A stretch of DNA of 5,812 bases from DRWZ01 sp964601505 (lineage in GTDB: Bacteria; Calescibacteriota; Calescibacteriia; Calescibacteriales; Calescibacteriaceae): positions 1 through 5,812 of the forward strand of contig CAZRNR010000084.1 of assembly GCA_964601505.1 (NCBI GenBank), given 5' to 3'. Shown here piece by piece: positions 1-5,799 of this stretch. The notes beneath the pieces were generated by a model, which searched no databases, was not told the origin of the DNA, and saw only the letters and a program-made list of their open reading frames with translations. Numbering within the stretch: the stretch's first letter is position 1; the number at the start of each line of letters is the position of its first letter. A program made the translations under genes and the position numbers.

Positions 1-58
1 ACATTTTTTCTATTCTTGAAGTTCTTTTTTCTTTTTTAGTGTTTCTTCCTTTGTTCAT
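1..58 (-). CDS. Possible gene start running off the left edge (partial, hypothetical)
   Basis: On the minus strand an ATG at 58-56 opens a frame that stays open to the window edge: 19 codons reading MNKGRNTKKEKRTSRIEKM. The product start is very basic (Lys/Arg-rich). The plus strand of this stretch is strikingly T-rich, which is what a purine-rich coding strand on the minus strand would give. No clear Shine-Dalgarno precedes the ATG, but neither truD nor the transporter in this window has one. The frame is too short to recognise a family. It could equally be a chance open frame in low-complexity AT-rich DNA. Confidence 0.3.
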   Translation of the reverse strand, partial: MNKGRNTKKEKRTSRIEKM

Positions 59-587
59 TTTTTCATCTACATAAAAAATAAGAACTCTTAAGAAGAAGGA
101 TAAAAATTTTTAAAGATATCAAGTGGAGAAATACACAAAAATTGGGTGAGTTATATGGAGCTATGTTGAAAGGTTGATAATTGAATAGACGAACAGGTTG
201 TCTTTTTTCCTAAATTGGGAAAGTTAGTAATTTAGGTATGGCAGAAGTTAAATGAAAAGACTCATTTATTTTGAACTTTACAACAATTTTATAATAATCT
301 GCTCTGCTACTGGAAATCACTTCTTGAACAGTCTTTATACAAAAGAATACATCAAACTCACAACGATATCGTGAATCTAAATTTATACTCCTCAAGATTC
401 CAAGCCGAAGGATTTGGAGAAATTTTCACATCTAACTATAGTGCATTCCCCAACTTTTCAAAAGAAAATTTAAAAACTCTTCTAAATATCATAAAAACTA
501 TCTCCTATATAATTTCCTTTCTCAAGAATAACTATAGCGCATCTACTTGAAAGAAAATTTGAATCTCTTTTACATTACAGCACTTTT
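59..587. other. Long stretch without a recognisable gene; open frames on both strands
   Basis: No protein family could be recognised here. Two frames stay open unusually long for DNA this AT-rich. On the minus strand 210..395 (TTG start, 61 residues) contains RYRCEFDVFF and SRADYYKIVVKFKINE, which look protein-like and faintly recall the edges of a PilZ-type beta barrel, without a proper PilZ motif set. The same frame continues past its TAG for about 46 more codons. On the plus strand the frame from 275 to about 550 runs some 90 codons with no ATG; its only good start is a GTG near 370. These may be decayed gene remnants like those at 3866..4410, or chance. Confidence 0.35.
433..570 (+). repeat. 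Degenerate direct repeat upstream of truD
   Basis: TAACTATAGTGCAT at 433-446 recurs as TAACTATAGCGCAT at 529-542, exactly 96 bp later with one mismatch. Both copies are followed, after slightly different distances, by AAAGAAAATTT and then a CTCTT-like run (about 460-480 and 551-570), so the similarity extends over roughly 40 bp with small gaps. A third ACTATA occurs at 608-613, inside the likely truD -10 box. The copies may be an old tandem duplication or repeated promoter/operator elements. Confidence 0.45.
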
Positions 588-596
588 TTGTAAAAG
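567..596 (+). repeat. Inverted repeat overlapping the truD -35 region
   Basis: CTTTTAC at 567-573 pairs perfectly with GTAAAAG at 590-596, leaving a 16-base loop. The right arm overlaps the candidate -35 box TTGTAA (588-593). It is AT-rich and short, so it could be a regulator site or chance; it is not a terminator. Confidence 0.3.
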
Positions 597-615
597 TTCA
601 GGAAAGTACTATAAT
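588..615 (+). promoter_or_regulatory. Likely sigma-70-type promoter for truD
   Basis: A perfect -10 hexamer TATAAT lies at 610-615, with TTGTAA (4 of 6 matches to the -35 consensus) at 588-593 and a 16-bp spacer. Transcription would start near 622, giving a leader of about 30 bases before the ATG at 653. No Shine-Dalgarno is visible in that leader, which is mostly T and A. Confidence 0.5.
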
Positions 616-652
616 ATCTTTCAGATAAGACTACTATTATTTTTCAGAATCT

Positions 653-1978
653 ATGAAGGTGAAATATAAACCCGAAGATTTTATAGTTGAAGAAGTGCTA
701 AAAGAAGGGGTGATACTTGAGAATGCAAGAGAGAGATATAAGGTTTATCTTGTGCAAAAAAAAATGTTAGATACACTTTCGGTTATGTATGATATCTCCC
801 GAAGATTAAAGATTCAAAGAAATCGAATTTACTCTTGCGGGTTGAAAGACAAATACGCCATAGCAAAACAATATATCGCAGTGGAGGTTGAGAATGCACC
901 TAAGAAAATTAGTGGCCAAAATTGGGAAGCTCAAATGGTTGGTAGCGCGAAAGCCCCATTATCTGCCAAAAGCATATTCAGAAATATATTTCGGATAACC
1001 TTAAGAGACATACATCCGGAAGAGGTAAAGGAATATGAGAACAATATAAAAATAGTTTCATCGGTTGGATTTCCAAACTATTTTGATGAACAAAGGTTTG
1101 GATCAGCAAGACATTTTGCCGATGAAAAAATCAATCAAGATGATATACTCGATTTCATAGGTAAAAGAGCTTTACAAGGTGATTGGGAAGGAGCTCTGAA
1201 AATTCATTTCCAAGCTCTATCTGATAGCGATAGAAGCAGGGTCAAGAAATTCAAGAAAATAATGAGAGAGAAATGGGGAAAATGGAGTGAATGCTTAGTG
1301 GAGGCACAAGAAAAAAACGATATAGATGTCCTTAGGTATCTTGTGAGAAAACAAAATGACTTTAAAGGAGCTTTCTTTAGAATAGATTCAAGACTTGCGA
1401 GGCTATACCTTGAGGTATATCAGAACTTCATATTCAATGAAATCCTATGTGAAATCATCAAGCAAAGATTTCCACATCACTACCTTTTTCCATATTTTGT
1501 CGGAAATTTAGTATTTCCATACAGACCAGACATATCAAATGTTTCAATTGTAAAAAACATAATTATCCCCCTACCCCACAAAGATGCTCAAATACCACAT
1601 GAGATAACAGAAATATACCATAAGATTCTTGAAAGAGAAAGAGTATCGCTCCAGATGTTTGATACAGGAGATCCGAAAATAAACTTTGCAAAGAGCATGA
1701 GGAATGCTTGGGAAAGACCTGAGCAGTTAAACTGGAAAATACAAGATGATGAATACCACCAAGGTATGAAGAAAATAGAAATCTCTTTCTCTCTACGTCC
1801 CGGCACATTTGCTACTGTACTTATAAAAAACATAACTCCGCTCAATCCAAAATCCGATACTGAAAAGAAACCAAACCCCATAGTTTATGACCAGAATGGG
1901 AAAGAAGTTGTAATCCATCAAAAAACTCAAACGGAAGAAAAGAAAAAATTCATCATCATATCACGATCAACTTCATAA
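653..1978 (+). CDS. truD: tRNA pseudouridine(13) synthase TruD
   Basis: TruD isomerises uridine 13 of certain tRNAs (tRNA-Glu in E. coli) to pseudouridine in the cytoplasm, without a cofactor. The 441-residue product has the family landmarks in order: an N-terminal KPEDFIVEE (6-14), the catalytic motif GLKDKYAI with Asp66 matching the nucleophilic aspartate of E. coli TruD (63-70), PNYFDEQRFG (141-150), the TRUD insertion region with GDWEGALKIHF (176-186), YQNFIFNEIL (256-265) and the closing strand RPGTFATVLIKN (382-393). About 47 polar residues follow this last motif, a tail E. coli TruD lacks. The ATG at 653 fits because PEDF follows immediately, as the family expects. No Shine-Dalgarno is visible; the promoter at 588-615 is its likely driver. 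Its last 52 bases overlap the convergent ABC transporter gene. TruD is found in proteobacteria, archaea and scattered other bacteria. Confidence 0.95.
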   Translation: MKVKYKPEDFIVEEVLKEGVILENARERYKVYLVQKKMLDTLSVMYDISRRLKIQRNRIYSCGLKDKYAIAKQYIAVEVENAPKKISGQNWEAQMVGSAKAPLSAKSIFRNIFRITLRDIHPEEVKEYENNIKIVSSVGFPNYFDEQRFGSARHFADEKINQDDILDFIGKRALQGDWEGALKIHFQALSDSDRSRVKKFKKIMREKWGKWSECLVEAQEKNDIDVLRYLVRKQNDFKGAFFRIDSRLARLYLEVYQNFIFNEILCEIIKQRFPHHYLFPYFVGNLVFPYRPDISNVSIVKNIIIPLPHKDAQIPHEITEIYHKILERERVSLQMFDTGDPKINFAKSMRNAWERPEQLNWKIQDDEYHQGMKKIEISFSLRPGTFATVLIKNITPLNPKSDTEKKPNPIVYDQNGKEVVIHQKTQTEEKKKFIIISRSTS

Positions 1979-3594
1979 ACCCTCCCACCCTCTATCATAA
2001 TAAAAGTTTGCGCGAAAAGAGCTGTTTTAGGTTTGTGAGAGACAATAAAAACCGTTTTTCCATCCATAAGTCTCTCAAAGGTTTTCAATAGAGATTCCTC
2101 CAATTCAGGATCCACAGAAGCAGTTGGTTCATCCATTATAATTATTGGAGAATTCTTCAAAAACGCTCTGGCTATAGCTATTCTCTGCCTTTGCCCCTGA
2201 GAAAGATTCCTACCATTCTCACCACACCTTCTATTTAAATCTATCTTATCTAATTCAAATCCTGCATTCTGTATCGCTATTTCAATCTCTGACCTCTTCG
2301 AATCTGGCTTTGCAATACGGACATTCTCATAGATTGTATCATCAAATATAAAAGGTTCTTGCTCTACAAATCCTATTAGCCTTCTCAAAGATTGAATATC
2401 TATATGACGCAAATCAAAACCATCTATCTTAACGCTACCTTCAGATGGATCAAAGAATCTTGGGAGAAGAGAAACAAAGGTGGTCTTACCAACCCCAGAA
2501 CGCCCAATTATAGAAACTTTCTGTCCCTTTTTAATTTCAAGATTTACATTATTGAGTATCAATTTATCCCCAAACCTCACGCAAACTCCATCAAATAATA
2601 TTGATTCATCAAATCTTTCCTTCTTTATAGGTCCCCCCAACATAGTCGGGATTATCTGGAATTCATTTATTCTCTCAGCAGATGGTATGATTCTTCCAAT
2701 CTCAGATGGAATTCTTATAAGATTCTTTATAGGTTCCCAAAGTCCAACAGTAGCTCCAACGAATGCAAAGAAACTTCCCACAGTCATATTCCCTGAAGAT
2801 ATCTCTATAGCAGAGAAAATAACAACAGCACCTATTATAAGAGCACCAGAAAGATCCGCAATAGACGAATTAAGCTCCGGCAGAACCCTGGACTTTATTG
2901 AATACCTCCTGAAGATATCAAGCTGTTTTCTGAAAACCGAGAGAATTATATCAAGAGAGTAAATCCTTATAACTTTTGCTCCCTGAATAGATTCTATAAG
3001 CTTCTGCGAGATACTATCAGCAGATTCCCTTGTTCTCAAGGATGCCTTCCTAACCTTCTTTCCTATGTATAATGCAGGTATAGCTACAAATGAAAAAGCT
3101 CCTAAAGAAAATAAAGCAAGCTTCCAGTTGATATACATAAGAACACACGACAGGAAAAGCAAAGAAAACGGTTCCTTCAAAATGGTCTTAAGCAAATCGG
3201 GGAAACTAGATATCACCTCAACATCTCCAAGCAATCTAGATACAGTAGTAGATGAACTAATATTCCTATCAAGTGAAACAGAAACTATATTTGAAAAAAC
3301 TTTCTCTCTTATATCTCTTATTACACCCTGAACCGAATAGTTTATAAGGTAGGAAGATAGAACTCTTGACAAACTTGCGACAATGAAGAGTATGACTATG
3401 TAGAGAACTACATTGGTGATATCCCGAACACTACCCTGAACAAGACCCCTATCAACTCCCTCCTTTGTAAGCAAAGCGAGTAATCCCCTTGAAGACGAGA
3501 AGACAAGACTAAAAGGGATTGCCAGAATTAAAAACTTCAAGTATCTCCTGAAGAACGAAAAAACAAAAATTATGTCCTTAAAAAACTTACCCAT
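1927..3594 (-). CDS. ABC exporter half-transporter (fused membrane and ATPase domains, MsbA-like)
   Basis: This 555-residue protein joins a six-helix type I exporter membrane domain (about 1-310) to an ATPase domain (about 325-555), so two copies, or one with a partner, form a transporter that uses ATP to export a substrate across the inner membrane. Hydrophobic segments are near 18-36, 61-83, 143-155, 158-176, 250-267 and 273-290. The ATPase has Walker A GRSGVGKTT (364-372), Q-loop Gln412 in EQEPF, signature LSQGQRQR (464-471), Walker B IIIMDEP with catalytic Glu489, D-loop SVD (493-495) and H-loop His520, so it should be active. The signature reads LSQGQ rather than LSGGQ, a variant common in bacterial exporters. 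The A-loop aromatic appears to be Phe341. No second half-transporter is adjacent, suggesting a homodimer. Substrate cannot be read from sequence: lipid, drug and peptide exporters share this layout. It has no obvious Shine-Dalgarno. Confidence 0.95.
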   Translation of the reverse strand: MGKFFKDIIFVFSFFRRYLKFLILAIPFSLVFSSSRGLLALLTKEGVDRGLVQGSVRDITNVVLYIVILFIVASLSRVLSSYLINYSVQGVIRDIREKVFSNIVSVSLDRNISSSTTVSRLLGDVEVISSFPDLLKTILKEPFSLLFLSCVLMYINWKLALFSLGAFSFVAIPALYIGKKVRKASLRTRESADSISQKLIESIQGAKVIRIYSLDIILSVFRKQLDIFRRYSIKSRVLPELNSSIADLSGALIIGAVVIFSAIEISSGNMTVGSFFAFVGATVGLWEPIKNLIRIPSEIGRIIPSAERINEFQIIPTMLGGPIKKERFDESILFDGVCVRFGDKLILNNVNLEIKKGQKVSIIGRSGVGKTTFVSLLPRFFDPSEGSVKIDGFDLRHIDIQSLRRLIGFVEQEPFIFDDTIYENVRIAKPDSKRSEIEIAIQNAGFELDKIDLNRRCGENGRNLSQGQRQRIAIARAFLKNSPIIIMDEPTASVDPELEESLLKTFERLMDGKTVFIVSHKPKTALFAQTFIMIEGGRVYEVDRDMMMNFFFSSV

Positions 3595-3641
3595 AAATCT
3601 CTATATCACATCACAAGTTTTAAACCAAAATCAAACAAAAA

Positions 3642-3671
3642 ATTATACTTTAAAAATTTTAAATTTATCCA
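3642..3671 (-). promoter_or_regulatory. Likely promoter for the ABC transporter
   Basis: On the minus strand a perfect TATAAT (3647-3642) is preceded by TGGATA (3671-3666, 4 of 6 matches to TTGACA) with an 18-bp spacer made only of A and T plus one G. Transcription would begin about 40 bases before the ATG at 3594-3592. The composition makes a chance TATAAT possible, but position and strand fit the gene. Confidence 0.45.
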
Positions 3672-3703
3672 TCCTTTTTTCAGACTTGAAAAGAAAAAAA
3701 TAA

Positions 3704-3820
3704 ATGAGAATGGATATACCTGGGTGTAGATCTGATCCATTATTCTATACAGATGAAAAAATCAAAATCTTTGCTGTTTATACTTTCATCTATCGAGAAA
3801 ACTTGTTAAGAACTTTTTGA
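3704..3820 (+). CDS. Tiny ORF, 38 residues, doubtful
   Basis: An ATG at 3704 opens a 38-codon frame starting MRMDIPGCRSDPLFYTDEKI and ending RENLLRTF. The composition is protein-like (charged and aromatic residues mixed) but no family is recognisable, there is no good Shine-Dalgarno, and it faces away from the transporter whose promoter lies just upstream. It may be a decay fragment of a larger plus-strand gene. Confidence 0.2.
   Translation: MRMDIPGCRSDPLFYTDEKIKIFAVYTFIYRENLLRTF
3751..3791. repeat. Inverted repeat, 8-bp arms
   Basis: AGATGAAA (3751-3758) and TTTCATCT (3784-3791) are perfect inverted copies separated by 25 bases. The wide spacing argues against a terminator. It lies between the pseudogene relic and the transporter promoter, roughly 75 bases beyond the promoter's -35 box. 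It could be a regulator site, or chance in AT-rich DNA. Confidence 0.25.
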
Positions 3821-3865
3821 GGAAATTATAAGCGCTAAAATAACTTTACCCTAAATAATAACACG

Positions 3866-4410
3866 CTATTTCTGCATTTCAGTTATTATTATTATCTCTT
3901 TTATTCTTTCCAAATCTCTAATAATTAACAAATAAATTGGTCACTCATCTTTGCCACTCTTTTACTTCTTCTATTGCATGAATTTCCCCCACTCAAACCT
4001 CACAATCTACCTTTCCTTTCACCGTAAAATGATAACATATCTATCCTCCCCTGATAAAGTCGCATCTCTTAATATCACAATAATACCTGCTGAACGGAAA
4101 AATGAATATACAGCTCTCGATCTGTAATACTAATATCCCCTTGGCCTCTCATACCGTTTATATGGTATCACTGAAAATAAACTCTGAAGTAAAAATACTA
4201 TCTTTTCAACATTTTTCAAACTCACAACCTTATATAATTCTCTTCCCAAACTCAATGTCTTTATTTCGTTCTTCACTAAATAATCCACTACCGCGCTGTT
4301 CAATTGACTAAACAAGAAAGACTTCAGAATTTTTCTATAATTTTCACACAGAATTTAGGCTTACCTTTAACGATATGAGATTTAACCAACTGCATCGGAT
4401 ACTCCTGAAT
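3866..4410 (-). pseudogene. Decayed AAA-ATPase_like / PD-(D/E)XK nuclease-fold gene, C-terminal part
   Basis: Minus-strand pieces in three frames line up, in the right order, with the C-terminal half of the AAA-ATPase_like family (PF09820) with its PD-(D/E)XK domain (PF08011). In order: QLVKSHIVKGKPKF (about 4392-4350); ILCENYRKILKSFLFSQLN then VEKIVFLLQSLFSVIPY and YERPRGY (4354-4133); an in-frame TAG at 4132-4130; YYRSRAVYSFFRSAG (to about 4085); after a frameshift QGRIDM (4053-4036), the family's hallmark catalytic-aspartate motif; after another shift VKGKVDCEV, TGA, VGEIHAIEEVKEWQR (4022-3948); and PIYLLIIRDLERIKEI (3940-3890) ending at TAG 3868-3866. At least four frameshifts and two internal stops make it non-functional. 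The intact family is about 500 residues, so the ATPase half with its Walker A would have to reach into trmD; it has been lost. Family assignment is from memory of conserved patterns, not a search. Confidence 0.7.
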
Positions 4411-4606
4411 ATATCGGTTTTTTGGGTATAAACATAACTTATCAAGGATTTCCTCTACTTCATTGAGTCCTTGAATTCAGAATAATGCTCAGAGAAAGTA
4501 TATCTTCGCTTTTACAGGAAATATAAATTCCTCTTTATTTAAATCTACATAGTTAAAGACAAACCTCTGAACCAAAATCGGTTCAAGGTATCAAACAAAG
4601 ATTTGA
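4411..4606. other. Spacer between pseudogene and trmD; possible further gene debris
   Basis: No intact gene. The minus strand has a frame broken by only two stops (FNYVDLNKEEFIFPVKAKIY, then LNEVEEILDKLCLYPKN) leading straight into the pseudogene at 4410, and may be its more degraded upstream part. The plus strand also has protein-like stretches (IKDFLYFIESLNSE; VSNKDLKYKGKTLFEFTER), so the original coding strand cannot be decided by eye. Confidence 0.3.
4563..4589. repeat. Bulged inverted repeat (hairpin) upstream of trmD
   Basis: TGAACC (4568-4573) and GGTTCA (4580-4585) pair perfectly around a six-base loop AAAATC. Skipping one base (C4567), ACCT (4563-4566) continues the pairing with AGGT (4586-4589), giving a ten-pair stem with a single bulge. 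It ends about 94 bases before the trmD ATG. No T-run follows on the plus strand, so it is not a plain terminator there. On the minus strand the stem is followed by TTGTCTTT, only weakly terminator-like. It could be an operator or a leader RNA structure. Confidence 0.45.
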
Positions 4607-4693
4607 AATATAAAGGTAAAACTCTTTTTGAATTTACAGAAAGGTGAGATTGAAAAGATAAAAGCATATCTGAAAGGCAGAGATGAATTCTGA
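4607..4693 (+). other. Reading-frame tail overlapping the trmD start
   Basis: After a TGA at 4604-4606 a plus-strand frame runs 28 codons, ending KGEIEKIKAYLKGRDEF with TGA at 4691-4693, so it overlaps the first 11 bases of trmD. The helix-like charged sequence resembles the end of a real protein, and such overlaps are typical of translationally coupled operon genes. It has no ATG; a TTG at 4628 could start a 21-residue peptide. A neighbouring frame just upstream (VSNKDLKYKGKTLFEFTER, ending 4646) is also open, so this may be the frameshifted end of a lost gene that once preceded trmD. It does not look like rimM, the usual neighbour. Confidence 0.3.
4672..4677 (+). promoter_or_regulatory. Ribosome binding site of trmD
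   Basis: GAAAGG at 4672-4677 ends five bases before the ATG at 4683, a purine-rich Shine-Dalgarno of moderate strength. It is the best one among the three intact genes and supports the chosen start. Confidence 0.55.
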
Positions 4694-5477
4694 GCAAACA
4701 ACCTTCCATATAATAACGATTTTTCCGGAGTTTTTTGATTCTCCACTAAAAGTTGGGCTTATGGGGAAAGCTGTAAAAAAGGGGGTTATAAATTTTGAGT
4801 TTATAGATCTGAAGAATTTTGAGAGTTTATTAGATGATAGACCATACGGTGGTGGTCAGGGAATGATTCTGAAGATTGAGCCTATCGTTAATGCTATAAG
4901 AAGTATAAAACCCAAAGGTGATAAAATAATAAAAATTCTCACAAGCCCATCTGGTAATCTACTGACCCAGAAAAGAGTACAGGAGCTTTCAGAATATACA
5001 GATATAGTCATAATATGCGGTAGATATGAAGGAGTAGACGCCAGAATATCTTACTACATAGATGATGAGATATCAATAGGAGATTATGTCATCCATTCCG
5101 GAGAAACATCTGCATTGGTCTTGATAGAAGCGATATCAAGGTTAAAAGAAGGATTCAAATCAAAAGAATGCACAGAAGAGATATCTTTGAATCTACTTGG
5201 CTTTCCTCAGTACACAAGACCAAGAGAATTTGAAGGACATAAAGTTCCTCAAGAACTTCTTTCTGGAAACCATAAAGAAATAAGAAGTTTCAGAATAAGA
5301 AAATCTGTTGAGAAAACTATAGCAAGAAGACCCGATCTGATAAAGAAAATCTTGGAAAAATTAGAAACAACTGAATACAAGGATATTTTAAATAAGGCAA
5401 AAAGCGAAAGCGATATAAAAGAAATAATCGAAAACTACTTTGAAAATCTAAAAATAGATCCTGATCCATTTATCTGA
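4683..5477 (+). CDS. trmD: tRNA (guanine(37)-N1)-methyltransferase TrmD
   Basis: TrmD transfers a methyl group from S-adenosylmethionine to N1 of guanosine 37, next to the anticodon, preventing +1 frameshifting. It is a dimeric SPOUT enzyme of the cytoplasm. The 264 residues carry TIFPEFF (12-18), DDRPYGGGQGM (51-61), the knot motifs ICGRYEGVDARI (111-122) and SIGDYVIHSGE (131-141), the catalytic arginine equivalent Arg153 (AISR), PQYTRP (175-180) and LLSGNHKEIR (192-201), with the usual helical C-terminal domain. Length is normal. Two positions differ: the knot reads IHSGE where E. coli has LSGGE, and the catalytic Asp169 of E. coli appears to be Glu165 or Glu166 here (CTEEISLNLL), with the loop about three residues shorter. 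The usual neighbours rimM and rplS are absent. The ATG at 4683 has a Shine-Dalgarno and places FPEF at the expected distance from the N-terminus. Confidence 0.96.
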   Translation: MNSEQTTFHIITIFPEFFDSPLKVGLMGKAVKKGVINFEFIDLKNFESLLDDRPYGGGQGMILKIEPIVNAIRSIKPKGDKIIKILTSPSGNLLTQKRVQELSEYTDIVIICGRYEGVDARISYYIDDEISIGDYVIHSGETSALVLIEAISRLKEGFKSKECTEEISLNLLGFPQYTRPREFEGHKVPQELLSGNHKEIRSFRIRKSVEKTIARRPDLIKKILEKLETTEYKDILNKAKSESDIKEIIENYFENLKIDPDPFI

Positions 5478-5505
5478 ACTGCAAAGTTGTATTGTAATTT
5501 ATCAA

Positions 5506-5592
5506 ATGCCGAAATTGATTAGCTCAATAAAAACAATAAAACTATCCAACCCTTATATATACACTGTCGCAAAGTTCCGCTATGTTAAATGA
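5506..5592 (+). CDS. Tiny ORF, 28 residues, doubtful
   Basis: An ATG 28 bases after the trmD stop opens a 28-codon frame (MPKLISSIKTIKL, ending VAKFRYVK), basic overall. It sits in the right place and strand to be co-transcribed with trmD but has no Shine-Dalgarno and no recognisable family. It may be a chance frame or a fragment. Confidence 0.2.
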   Translation: MPKLISSIKTIKLSNPYIYTVAKFRYVK

Positions 5593-5649
5593 ATCGTAAA
5601 AAAACCCTTATCTGTTTTCAAAGCCAGAGAAATTTTACAATTTTTGGTC

Positions 5650-5655
5650 TATAAT
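5650..5655 (+). promoter_or_regulatory. Isolated -10-like hexamer
   Basis: A perfect TATAAT at 5650-5655 lacks a convincing -35 box at 16-18 bp. It lies about 57 bases ahead of the small ORF at 5713, which does have a purine-rich GTGAGG (5697-5702) ten bases before its ATG. Confidence 0.25.
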
Positions 5656-5712
5656 ACACAGCAGTTAAAAAACCCAAAATATAAAGAACTGTATCTGTGA
5701 GGAAACTATAAA

Positions 5713-5799
5713 ATGAAGATCTATGAGAAAAAAACTAATCCTGCAACAGAGCACTACCCAAAAAATGGTTTAATCTCATCTGGAGCATTTAGAACATAA
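5713..5799 (+). CDS. Tiny ORF, 28 residues, doubtful
   Basis: ATG at 5713 opens a 28-codon frame (MKIYEKKTNPATEHYPKN, ending SSGAFRT). It is preceded by GTGAGG at 5697-5702 and a TATAAT at 5650, so signals for expression are present. No family is recognisable. It conflicts with the minus-strand partial frame at 5754..5812; at most one of the two is likely real. Confidence 0.25.
   Translation: MKIYEKKTNPATEHYPKNGLISSGAFRT

Noticed and set aside
1..65. T-rich tract considered as a poly-T terminator or origin-like element
   Set aside because: No GC-rich stem precedes the T runs, there are no repeated boxes, and the purine-rich opposite strand fits a Lys/Arg-rich coding start better.
1563..1881. 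Minus-strand ORFs of 81 and 97 codons inside truD
   Set aside because: They are antisense shadows of a gene with all TruD motifs; their sequences are Ser/Phe/Cys-rich and unlike any family.
2392..3331. Plus-strand ORFs of 68, 160 and 88 codons inside the ABC transporter
   Set aside because: They lie antisense to conserved ATPase and membrane-domain motifs, so are shadows.
3725..3745. TAGATCTGATCCATT resembling the trmD 3' end (TAGATCCTGATCCATTT at 5456-5472)
   Set aside because: The likeness covers about 20 bases with indels and does not extend to either side, so a second trmD remnant is not supported.
4102..4311. Plus-strand 69-codon ORF
   Set aside because: It is antisense to the pseudogene, whose minus-strand reading matches known family patterns; the plus reading does not.
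5478..5700. Possible tRNA or small RNA downstream of trmD
   Set aside because: No cloverleaf arms, no GTTC T-arm pattern and no stable stem could be found.
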